Source: Rhizophagus sp. LPA8_4_AMF
Taxonomy: Eukaryota; Glomeromycota; Glomeromycetes; Glomerales; Glomeraceae
Direction: 5' to 3'
NCBI GenBank assembly: GCA_021464525.1
Contig: JADRCO010000592.1
Span: forward strand, 1-30,047
Length of the DNA stretch: 30,047 nucleotides
Shown here in pieces: positions 20,261-29,788 of this stretch. Below the pieces are notes generated by a model. It made no database searches and was not told the origin of the DNA. It was given only the letters and a program-made list of their open reading frames with translations. The stretch's first letter is position 1; the number at the start of each line of letters is the position of its first letter. A program made the translations under genes and the position numbers.

Positions 20261-20492
20261 AAACCCCTGATAAAATTTTTCGAAGTATCTAGAACATTGT
20301 TTTTGCTGACATATGAGTCAATCGAGCGGTTCATCAGTACAAACTGAAATCTTCCCACCCGAAAATTTAAAAAATATGATTATATACAAAATATACAGAA
20401 AGGTCTTTGTTTTATATTTTACTGAAAGGTTGATTTTTTACCCTTGTTTTATAACTCTCGATTTTCGCGTTTGCAGGTATACTACCGGTATC

Positions 20493-23469
20493 ATGATATT
20501 TTGTTTTGTGGTAGGTACCAACCTTGAGAGCGCCTTTGAAGTTGAAGGCCACTCAGGAATGAGCATTTCGAAACTCAAAGATATGATCTACGAGATGAAT
20601 AAGAATAATTTTAAAGACAAAGGTTTTGATCCCAGCGATTTGCATCTATGGAAGGTGGGTATTCCTGGCGATACAGAGAACGTTAAACTGAAAACACTTC
20701 AAAGCAGATCCCGTGATATAGATAAAGAAATTATTATTATACAAAATCTCGGAGGTAAAAAGTTGTCAACATTTAGTGATTTGGGTGACATCTTTGCGCG
20801 TGACTCCAAGAACATCCGCGTTATCGTGCAACCGCCTCCGCCCGCCACCACTGGTAAGTGTTTCTTGATGGTATACCAATCGAACAAAGATAGCTTTTTT
20901 GTAGGTTTAAGTCTTCGATTGACAATGACAAGCGGATTTAAGTGTTTTACTTCTTTTTTATTTCACTGCATTAGTTTCGTCGATGAACATCAATCCTAAC
21001 GAAGTTAAAATTGAAATTAAAAATAAAGGTTTGTTGCGCTAGAAGTTTGGCCCTTTAAATGACTTTCGCTCACGTTCACTCTTGTTTTTTAGTTATAAAG
21101 GCCTTCTCACGCGTAAAGACTACTTCAATTGAACAGATTATTGACGCGATCGCCTTAATTTGGGACGTTGAGGTAATGGATAGTGACTCTCCAGGCCAAC
21201 AAAACGACCCGTATGTTGAACTAAAGAAGGAACCCTCTTTTTTCAAAGTAAATTTTCCCCGTGGAATAACTGAAGAAACTTCAAAAACAGTTGATCTGTG
21301 TCTCCCTTCCTATAGTAAATCCGGAATGGACTATCGCAATCTCTTTTATAATGATCCACAATTCATAAAAATAGTTTCTCTTGTGCAAAAAAAAGATTGA
21401 ACAAAACCCGAGAGACATAATTGTGCTTACTGGGGTTTCAGGTGGTGGAAAAACATCGACAGCATTTGGAATTGCTATGAATCATTGGTCAATCTATATT
21501 GATTTTTCTCCTAATCGAGGGTATTATCATGGCAGCCAGTTGCAATCAGAGCTTCAAAAAATCAGAGGTATAAAACCCCAGTTTGAACGTATTGATCAAC
21601 AAAATAAAGCATTTCGCATGTTTGACATAGCAGTAGTCTCACGCGGACTTTTACTTATTAAGATGCTTACTGAGGGAAAAATTTCAACTCCAAAGGATTG
21701 GCTGTTTGTACAGCTTCAAATGGCTGATTCTGAAATCCGAATGTTCTTAAGCGCTAAAATGTATGATCATAATAGTCTTACTATTACCACACTTATCCAA
21801 AAGATTAATGATTTTCTCGGCATAAATCGTCTAGTCTTAATATTTGATGAGGCACAAGTCCTATGTGGGCCCGAATATGGAAAATATACAGTTCATGGCA
21901 AAAAATGGAATCTTTTGCAAGCTTATATAGCACATCTTACCAAACATCCCGTTACCTGCCTCCTTGCCGGCACATATATGCGTATGGCGAGCGGAATGTC
22001 TCTTGTCACTTCTGTTGGAAAAGCCCCAAAAATGAAAGCTCATATTGTGCTAAAACTTCCCTTTCTCTCACATGATGATGTCTTGCGTAACCTTGATGCC
22101 GTAATTGATCTGACGCATGTTGCGCCCAACATTCGCGACCTCTTAGGATATGTTCTCCAGGGGCGACCTCGAAACTGTGCATCATTTGTTCGGCTATTAA
22201 TATCAAAGAAGAGATCAATTGGTGGAATGAAAAATTAAGTGTTAAAAGAACTTGTTCCGTTGTGGTATAACGATATTTGCTCTGATATGGTAAAATATTT
22301 GGAAACTGCGTGTGAATATTTTGGTGTAAATCGTATCGATCCAGAGAAAGCAATTATGGATATTCTTAGACTTCGTGTTTTTTATAATCATAATTACATG
22401 GAAGCTATAAAACTTCTCCAGCATAGCATCATTCCTTGAAAGTCACCAGAATGCATTGTTCTTAGCTCTAAAGATGAAGTTTCTGATACAATCGAAATAA
22501 ACCCATCGCTTGAATCTTACCTTATCGACGGTATTGTATTATATCTTAAAAAGACACAAAGACAATTGGTAGATATCTTTGTTGACAACATTATCACGCT
22601 CAATAACATTTCGTCAATTGGCAATGAATTTGATGCGGTCTTTATTACAGCAATCATTCATAAACGTGGGCTTAATGTACGAGAAGAACTTAATAAATGG
22701 AAAAATGGACAACAATTTGACCTTCCTTCATGGATCACTCCCACGATGGAGTTTGTTACAACTTCAAATCTATCAGGAAGCGTTCCTATAGCCAAATACG
22801 TTAATGATACGACCTATTATTCTTATGCAATTCAACCGGACATATACTCAGGATCAGACGTGGTGATTTCTCTTGCAGATAATAAGCACAATGTGGTGCT
22901 ATTATCGGCAAGCTGTACAGTTTCTAGTAGACCTGTTGAGAGAAGTAAAGTCAAAGAACAGTTAATCAAGTCATGTATGAGGTTCAATATATGGAATGTC
23001 CAAGAAGGAGGAAAAATGATGAAGAATTTTCTTATAAGGAACCAAAACGCCTCCAAATTGGTTTTAGTAGTAGTAATATTTTACCGAATGACTCCACAGC
23101 TAATGAAGAGGGCAACTTAGAAAGAGAGGAGAAGGAAAAGAAGAAGGAGAAGAAGAAAGATTTGAATTATGATTTGAATTACGCCGAAAACACCAAGGAC
23201 TATCGGATATCTAAGATCTCTGAACGCGCAAAGTATCACGAGCAAATCAAAACTTTTACAGAGAATCGAAAACATATTTATGTTTCAGTGGAGTTTCCAT
23301 ATAGAAGTAGTGAAGATCAGAGTTACTTCGATTAAATGAATATGGTGATCTTGTGATTATTGTGGATGATCGTAATATGAAGCATGTTTTTGGGCCAGCC
23401 ATTAATGGGCTAATGGAAAGAATTAGGTGCGTAACTTTATACAATAAATTTGAAACAAATACATTCTAA
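20493..23469 (+). pseudogene. Crinkler (CRN)-like gene: ubiquitin-like N-terminus plus P-loop NTPase, multiply broken
   Basis: Known role of the family: CRN proteins carry a conserved ubiquitin-like head and variable C-terminal enzymes, and some act in host cells. Exons are 20493-20853, 20975-21028 and 21093 onward, with GT..AG introns of 121 and 64 nt that keep the frame. The head starts MIFCFVVGT, contains DLHLWKVGIPG (counterpart of the LFLAK-type block) and ends IRVIVQPPPP. The NTPase has Walker A GVSGGGKT (21432-21455) and Walker B LVLIFDEAQ (about 21832-21857). The C-terminal part (about 22440-22970) has SGSDVVISLADN and VVLLSASCTV, compatible with a nuclease-like fold, but this is unproven. 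Breaks: frame change at the A8 run 21387-21394, TAA 22236-22238, TGA 22437-22439, and frame changes near 22980 and near 23310. An upstream in-frame ATG at 20313 exists, but its extension lacks CRN character. No signal peptide. GC content is higher than in the flanks. Confidence 0.85.
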
Positions 23470-24224
23470 TGTGAGAATTTTTATTTCGGCTATAAAGAAA
23501 ATCAAGAAAATCCGATGAATCAAGAAGATTTGATGGATCAAACAGAATAGCAATATATTCAGATGATCAAATAAAAAATAATAGTGTATATGAAATCAAT
23601 ACACGTGTGTTAGTATTTCTGCATGTATTATTAGATTACATTGTAGTAATATAAAATTTATATTTGCGAATGCAGTATGCTTAATCAATTGTAATAAAAT
23701 ATGCACGCACATCTTTATTTTTGTAATAGACTGATAGTCCATTTTAATTCCGTATTTACATTGCTTACTGAAAGGATCCGGATTGCTACTCAACCGTTTA
23801 CTATTCCGAAAAAATTCACTGAATATTTATGGAACCTAAACAAAATCACGGAAATATTCTGGAGAGTCATTTTTTATAGGGGCTTTGCAAATATTTTTTT
23901 ATTGTAAAAATTAATATTCTTATTATACTTGATAATTATATTTATTATATTTTCAAAATCTGCACTTAACATTAAAAAGGATAATGAATGTAATGTGGTT
24001 TTGGGATTTTGAATTTTTCGGGATTGTGATTTGTTAGAATTGTGAACGTCAAGTTTGTCGGGATTTCGATCGCGGTTCAGATTACTCGACTGGACTGATA
24101 AATCACTAATCCGACATCTTAACCGGTTAAATTTTAAAAAAAATTTTAATTTGCTAAATATAAATATGTATTAATTATTTGATAGGGTTTGCATAATTAT
24201 TATTGATATCTAAATAACGGATTT
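23470..24224. other. Intergenic DNA, AT-rich
   Basis: Short frames without protein character on both strands. CGGGATT motifs (near 24000-24070) hint at further copies of the repeat whose inverted arms lie at 24225-24304. No RNA gene seen. Confidence 0.45.
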
Positions 24225-24304
24225 GGTACGAAATCCCGAAACTCGAAAATCCAGAACCGGGCAGCATTATGCTTAATACCGGCCAATTTTCGGGATTTCG
24301 TACC
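24225..24304. repeat. Perfect 17-bp inverted repeat with 46-nt loop
   Basis: GGTACGAAATCCCGAAA at 24225-24241 is the exact reverse complement of 24288-24304. The loop also contains CCGGG and CCGG in inverted arrangement, and further CGGGATTT copies flank the structure (24318-24326, 24000-24062). It is probably a small palindromic mobile element or its remnant. Confidence 0.75.
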
Positions 24305-25133
24305 ATTCGGGGATTTTGACATTCGGGATTTTGTACAGATCCCGATGGAAACATATCCATTATTTCATATTTCTCTTCAAAAAAAAAAAAATACTGCGAA
24401 GTAGGTTGGGATCAAAACGTGTTCGATGAACAGAAGTATGATTTCCAGTATCTGAAAAAAGAGAATAGAGGTTGCGGGAATATGGGTCCATCTATTAAAA
24501 TTTATTAAAATGAGTATATGACTACAAATAAATAAGTTGAAATTCATGCCATATAAATTCAAGATTACATATTATTACTACAACATAACGATAATATGCT
24601 GCGCATAGCCATATATATTAAGGTAATTATAGTTTAAAGTGTTAATAGTAAAATACTACGATCCTACCAAAAAAATGGATATTTCATTATTGCTAATGTT
24701 AATGCGATTGAAGTTTTCTTTTGCGTGTAATAAACTAGGAAGCGGGACCCGTTGTGAATCTGGAGCAAAAAAAAAGACAACCTAAAATTTGCGATTTTAT
24801 TGGCTAACGATCGAGAATCCACAAGTTTTTCATAGTGCGTAAAAAAATATTGTCCTTCGCTTCGCTCTGGCCAAAATGAAACTAAAATTTATTACCATTA
24901 TTCAAAGAAGTTCAATGATTTGTTACAGTATATTTCTGTTCGTGAAATGTTTTATTTGCTTATTTTCATAAATTTTGTTAATCTTATGAGAAACTAATAC
25001 CGTTTCCATATATCCAAATATCAAATATGTGATAATAAAATATATATAAATAGCTATTAAAATAGAATTCTGTAAAAAAAAATAACTTTTTTATTTAGTT
25101 ACACGTGTATAATATAATTTCAATTTTAATGTA
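24305..25133. other. AT-rich intergenic DNA downstream of the kinase gene
   Basis: No gene-like frame on either strand. A slightly GC-richer patch at about 24720-24870 (GGAAGCGGGACCCG, CTTCGCTTCGCTCTGG) may be remnant repeat sequence. Confidence 0.45.
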
Positions 25134-26452
25134 TTATTTTTTGCCAAGTGGAGGAAAATTTGAATTATAATGAGGATTTGTACCATTTTTTGAATTATTA
25201 TTATTATCTCTTCCTCTATCTCCCCAAGTAACTCCTCTATCATCACTACCACCATAATTTCCTCTTTGGTAGTTTCCGCCACGTCCACTTCCACGATTTC
25301 CCCCTCTTCCTCTATTTACCCAAGCATTTCCTCTATTACCACTACCACTATTGCCACCACCACTACCACCAAAATTTCTTCCTTGATAGTTTTCACCACT
25401 TGCTCTTCCGTAACTTTCCCCTCCTCTTCCCCTATATGGTCTTAATTTTCCACGTCCTCCTCTTTCTCTTTCACCTTGTCTAAAAATTATTTTAGGAATC
25501 TCATCAAGTTTTCTCATAACATTTTTAATATCATCTTCATTACAATCATTAATTTCTTGTGGTTTAACATTTAAAATTCTTTCAAAACCTTCATTATAGT
25601 TAGGTAACTTATACATTTGTTTAAAGGTTTCTAAAATATTTAAACCTTGACTACCATGTACTTGAGTAGGATGATCTTCTCTGTTTAATATACGTTTTTC
25701 ACAAATTTCAAATGGTGTATCCAAAATTATCGCATCTATTGACAATCTATAATGATGCGCTATATTTATCCATGTCTTACGTTGATCTTTGTCAAAGTTA
25801 CATCTATCTACTATTACATTTTTTCCCTGTAATATTAAAGAAATATTCAAGCAGAGATAAGTAAGAAAAATGAGAATATGGTGTAATAATAATATTATAA
25901 TTAATATATAATTCACCTTATTAAGTTGTGCTGTTAAAATCTCTTCACATGCTTTTCGACTTCCTAAATCATCTTGATTTACTCTAAACCAAATCTACAA
26001 ATTTATAGATAATAATTTTTAAAAATTATTATATATCTTTTTTTTTCACGTCGAATTATATATGCTAATTTGAAACTTACATGATCAATTTGACATAATT
26101 TTTTAGAAAAAGTTGATTTACCAGATCCAGGTACTCCAACACAAACTAAAATTCTTTGCTTCGGTTTATCAATCTCGCTAGTAACCTTTAATGTATCTTT
26201 TTCATCTACATTAACTAACGAATTTCCTTTATCAGTTTCATTAGTATCCTTTAATGTATCTTCATCATTTGCAAAAGAATTATCCTTATCAATTTCATTA
26301 GCATCCTTTAATACCTCTAATGTATTAATTACTTCTACATTGTTTTTAAATATTTTTTCTTCATTAACATAAATTTCCGTCAAATATTGATTCAAATTAT
26401 CATTGGATGATTGAATATCATCTATAGATTCTTTACCAGTTTCTAAACTCAT
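25134..26452 (-). CDS. P-loop nucleotide/polynucleotide kinase-like protein with RGG tail, three exons (380 aa)
   Basis: Exons on the minus strand are 26081-26452, 25917-25994 and 25134-25826. The introns (86 and 90 nt) are GT..AG and all junctions are in phase 0. An acidic N-terminus (1-97) holds three imperfect LKxxxExDK repeats. The kinase domain (about 98-265) has Walker A GVPGSGKST at 106-114, then VNQDDLGSRKACEEIL, VIVDRCNFDKDQRKTW and ILDTPFEICEKRILNREDHP, the pattern of AAA_33/polynucleotide-kinase-type P-loop kinases that transfer phosphate from ATP, often to nucleic-acid 5' ends. Residues about 268-350 are Gly/Arg-rich with RGG and RGRGG motifs typical of RNA-binding, arginine-methylated tails, ending in NSNFPPLGKK. 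There is no phosphatase or HIT domain, so it is kinase-only. RNA as substrate is an inference from the tail. Codon use is AT-rich. Confidence 0.88.
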
Positions 26453-27288
26453 AACAAAAAAGAATGTTTAATAAAAGAAAGGATTATTTTGTTTTTTATT
26501 TATTTATTTTTTTGTTATTATTTTCAGGAAAAAAAAAAATATCATTTGAAGATCAATTTTATGTAGTTAGTACTGTACAACCACAATATCGGAAAAGTTT
26601 TCCATTAATTTATTGGCGTTATTATTATAACTAATTATACGCAGAAAAAAATTATTGATTTCGGAGTTCGGACTATCGGATATTGTATAAACCATTAGTA
26701 ACATCCCTTCACGTATTTATTTGTCTTACATTAAATATTATGAAGGATGACTAACCAGTTAGGATCATAATGTGAGTAAGCATAAAATATACCGCCTGAT
26801 TCAAATATTCCAACGGTCATATAATTCGAATGAGCCAGTGATGTATAAAAATTTTTAATGACTGAAATTAACATGAATTAATAAATCTGGTTATTTAATA
26901 TTGCTGCGCCGCTACATTAATAAAGAATATCCAATTTATGCATACAACTTTTAAGTGTGAACAGATCGATCTTACCGATCTTACATGATGATAACGCGTG
27001 TTAATAATTAATAAAAAGTAACAAATTTTAAAAGCGTTTAATATTTCAGGGATTTTAAAAGTATCATAATTCTAGGCGAAATTAAGTTCGGCATAGTATT
27101 AGATCTTTTCTCAAAATTTCATAACTATGATAGATTTATAGAATTTCAGAGACTTTTAATGATATAATTAAAAAGTATCAAAGGCTTCATATTACATATC
27201 AAATTCATTATTTTCGCGTATGCCTACATCACATTAGTATGGAAAGTTTGATGTGACTTGTATGACTTCATATCAGTAGATGAGAAAT
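26453..27288. other. Upstream region of the kinase gene and AT-rich intergenic DNA
   Basis: The first ~80 bp upstream of the kinase start codon are T/A-rich, with no clear TATA box distinguishable from background. The rest shows no gene, RNA gene or transposon end that I can support. Confidence 0.45.
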
Positions 27289-27517
27289 TTTTATTCTTTT
27301 TTCTATCTCATCCTCTTCCCGCCCTTTCCATTCCCTTCCCTCCTTCACTTTCCTTCTCCCGCCTTCCCTCTCACTTTCCCCTCTCTCGCTCTTTCCTTTC
27401 TCTCGCACTACCTTCTCCTCACACCTCCTCCTTCTCCCATTCTTTTCTTTTACATTTCTTTCCACTCTTTCCTCTCAACCTTCCTTCTCTTACACTTTCT
27501 CACCTTTTCCTTTCCCA
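27289..27517. repeat. Polypyrimidine (C/T) tract, about 230 bp
   Basis: The plus strand is almost entirely C and T, with sparse A and about four G. Irregular TCCC, TTCC and CTCTC units recur without a fixed period. Open frames through it on both strands (Ser/Leu/Pro/Phe on plus, Arg/Glu/Gly/Lys on minus) come from composition and are not called as genes. Such tracts can form triplex (H-) DNA. Confidence 0.85.
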
Positions 27518-27923
27518 CTGATCGATATTGTTACACCTCAGCGTTAGTGATCAGGCGGTAACAAGTTTCAAAAAGACTTGGCTAAGACAGCAAATCTGTC
27601 TTTAACTATTCAATTTTTTTTGTATGTAAAATATGTTTTATATTTAAGTACATATGCTACTACTACTAGAAGCGATGATGCTTGCAGAAATCATTAGCAG
27701 ACAAATTGGGTAATTGGCTGGGAAAAAATGAAAAATGTCTGCTCGATATGTCCTTCCTAATTATTTTTGATAATTTTTTTATTATGTAACGTGGTACATT
27801 CACGAGATCACGAGATCATAACTGGCATCACGCCCCACTGCGTTTTCACTGTTTTGACCCTCGTTGTAATGTATGGTATAGGTTTTATTGCCTATACCGT
27901 TATTAATTCTATACAGTATATAA
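27518..27923. other. Intergenic DNA with small hairpins
   Basis: AAGACAG/CTGTCTT (around 27579-27603) and GGTATAGG/CCTATACC (27875-27882 and 27891-27898) are perfect short stems. TTGTTAC..GTAACAA pairs across about 27529-27564. No gene seen. Confidence 0.45.
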
Positions 27924-28052
27924 AGGGTTAGGGTTAGTTAGGATTGGTTAGGATTGGTTAGGATTAGTTGGGATTAGGGTTTAATAGTATTAGGATTAGT
28001 ATTAGGGTTAGGGATTAGGATTAGGGTTAGGGATTTGGGTTAGGGATTTGAG
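27924..28052 (+). repeat. Interstitial degenerate telomere-like repeat (TTAGGG)
   Basis: Multiple GGGTTAGGG-type units are interspersed with TTAGGATTGG, TTAGTTGGGATTAGG and GGGATTTGGG variants over about 130 bp, G-rich on the plus strand. TTAGGG is the common fungal telomere unit. Here it is internal, flanked on one side by a MITE, and too degenerate to be an active telomere end. Confidence 0.8.
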
Positions 28053-28089
28053 TTAAAAATTTGACTTTAAAGTATTAAAATTTAAAGTA

Positions 28090-28482
28090 CAGTCAGACCT
28101 CTATATAGTCACACTCCATATAGTCACATCATATAAAATGTCTCTATATAATCAGGACCCTTGAATATGATTATATCACACTATTTATTTTATATCACCT
28201 TTGTCTGTACGAATTGAGTTTTTAGTACTATTGAACATAAGTGTAACCTTGTACAGATTCAAGGTTTTTGTACTAATTAACTTAGTAGATATCACATCAA
28301 TTATCACGACGAACCTCCTTCATAGTGTATTCAGGGGTCCTATATAATCACGGTTTTAGAAAAAACCAACTTATATAATTATTATATAAAAAAACCTTTA
28401 TATAATCACAACATAGTCACAACCTTTATATAGTTACCAATTTTTGCAGAACCGATTAGGTGACTATACAGAGAGCTGACTG
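28090..28482. mobile_element. MITE of Tc1/mariner-pogo type, 393 bp, TA-flanked
   Basis: The left end CAGTCAGACCTCTATATAG (then TCAC) is matched by the reverse complement of the right end (CAGTCAGCTCTCTGTATAG, then TCAC). The element is bordered by TA on both sides (28088-28089 and 28483-28484), the target site of Tc1/mariner/pogo elements. A CAGTC.. terminus is common in pogo-like elements. The interior is full of further TATATAATCA/TATAGTCA motifs and codes for no transposase. Confidence 0.85.
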
Positions 28483-28484
28483 TA

Positions 28485-29031
28485 ATTGTATAGAATGAAA
28501 AAAAATTATACTGTATAAAATAAAAAACTATATCATATATACAATGAAGGTTATATCATATTTATTATCTATATACTCTTTTTTTTGCCTTATAAAATTA
28601 TTTTTTTTTACATTTTCTTAAATATTACTGGTAAAAAGAATAAAAGGTGTGAAGTCTTCAAAGATATGCCACAAGAGTTATTTTGCAAGACAAGTGCAAA
28701 TATAACTTTAAAGTGAAGCAAGTGTAAAGTAAAAAAAAATAAGATAGATTTGTTTTGTGATTTTTTATTATTTTTTTATTATGAAGTGTTTGCTTGTCAA
28801 AATGGATCTGTAATTCTGCTTATACAGTATTTACATAGCAAGAATTTTGTATTTATTCATCAATACTTGTAAAATTGGAATAGCAAATATGCATTTAAAT
28901 TTTAGATCTGAAAAACATTTGGCCTAAAGGTATTGTATATGAAAATGATATCATATATGGGGTGAATGCTGGGAAAAGGAACCAAATTGCAAAATTTTTT
29001 TTTTCAAAATAATAAATATTCTGGATAGTTG
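28485..29031. other. AT-rich intergenic DNA
   Basis: No open frame of interest. Slightly more complex sequence at about 28645-28735 (GTGAAGTCTTCAAAGATATG.., AAGTGAAGCAAGTGTAAAG) may be an old repeat. No RNA gene seen. Confidence 0.4.
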
Positions 29032-29073
29032 CATGTGACTTACATGACATAATTATGTTATGTAAGTCACATG
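29032..29073. repeat. 42-bp near-perfect palindrome without spacer
   Basis: CATGTGACTTACATGACATAA (29032-29052) and the reverse complement of 29053-29073 differ at a single position, with no loop between the arms. It can extrude as a cruciform. It may be the complete body of a tiny palindromic element. Confidence 0.85.
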
Positions 29074-29085
29074 TAGAGTTTCGAA

Positions 29086-29380
29086 CAGATCAGGTCAGGT
29101 CGGGTAATTAGCTTGACCTGACTCGAGGTGAGTCATAAATTTGATGATCTGACCCAAATATCACAAGTCAGTTCGGGTACCTGACCTGACCTGTTAATCT
29201 GATATATTTTGGGTCAAAAAACGTTTCAGCATTTTTATATATCAAATTATAAAAAAAAGCTAAACGTTTTTTTACAATTATTTTATGGAAAAGAACATTT
29301 CAGCATTTTTTTACATATCAGATTATGTTAAAACATTTTATATCAGGTCGCGTCAAGTACCTGACCTGACCCATTAATAT
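29086..29380. repeat. GGTCAGGTC repeat cluster in both orientations
   Basis: CAGATCAGGTCAGGTCGGGT at 29086 is answered by the inverted GGTACCTGACCTGACCTG (about 29177-29194). A third, inverted copy (AGTACCTGACCTGACCC) lies at about 29357-29373, preceded by ATCAGGTCGCGTCA. The arrangement suggests terminal repeats of a non-autonomous element, perhaps two overlapping copies. No coding capacity. Confidence 0.6.
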
Positions 29381-29399
29381 TTAAAAAACCGGTTTTTAT

Positions 29400-29680
29400 T
29401 TTTTTAATAAAAAAATGTCAGATTGGGCATTTTTTATATAAATAAAAAAACGTTTTTTTGGTTCTTTTAATGAAAAAATGTTAGGTTTGATGTTTATTCA
29501 TTAAAAAAATATTTTTTTGGTTCTTTTAATGAAAAAATATCAAGTTTAACGTTTATTCATTAAAAAAAGGTTTTTTTTGTTCTTTTAATGAAAAACGTCA
29601 AGTTCGACATTTATTCATTAAAAAAAACATTTTTTTGGTTCTTTTGATAAAAAAATGTCAAGTTCAACATTTTTTAGGTA
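29400..29680. repeat. 59-bp tandem repeat, four copies plus a partial one
   Basis: Units beginning GTTCTTTTAATGAAAAA start at 29461, 29520, 29579 and 29638 (exactly 59 bp apart). A more diverged partial unit lies upstream (about 29400-29460). Each unit has a conserved GTCAAGTT..ACATTTATTCATTAAA middle and ends in an A-run followed by a T-run, so each is partly self-complementary. Confidence 0.85.
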
Positions 29681-29719
29681 GATAGATAAACTGTACTGTA
29701 TGATTGAATTAAAAAAAAG

Positions 29720-29788
29720 TTCGTACAGTACAGTACAGTTCTTATGTATGTATATAATATAATAAAATGTTGTACTGTACTGTACGAA
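29720..29788. repeat. Perfect 18-bp inverted repeat with 33-nt loop
   Basis: TTCGTACAGTACAGTACA at 29720-29737 is the exact reverse complement of 29771-29788. The arms are themselves built of GTACA/GTACT units, and related copies lie outside (ACTGTACTGTA at 29691, TTCGTGCAATACAG at 29800). The flanks on both sides have AATT plus A/T runs in mirror order, extending the symmetry. Confidence 0.85.

Noticed and set aside
20313-20492. Longer N-terminus for the CRN-like protein from the upstream in-frame ATG
   Set aside because: The extension lacks CRN features, includes a T-rich hydrophobic run, and the family's usual start pattern fits ATG 20493. The apparent GT..AG intron at 20403-20476 would put the extension out of frame with the head.
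22006-22353. 115-codon minus-strand frame inside the CRN locus
   Set aside because: It is antisense to the recognisable NTPase coding sequence and has no independent protein character.
6615-26452. A functional RNA-processing cluster linking Argonaute and the RGG-tailed kinase
   Set aside because: The genes are about 16 kb apart, on opposite strands, separated by unrelated genes and repeats; nothing in the sequence supports co-regulation.
27258-27561. Overlapping open frames of 65-93 codons on both strands in the C/T-rich tract
   Set aside because: Absence of stops follows from the polypyrimidine/polypurine composition; translations are Ser/Pro/Leu/Phe or Arg/Glu/Gly/Lys monotony with no domain or splice context.
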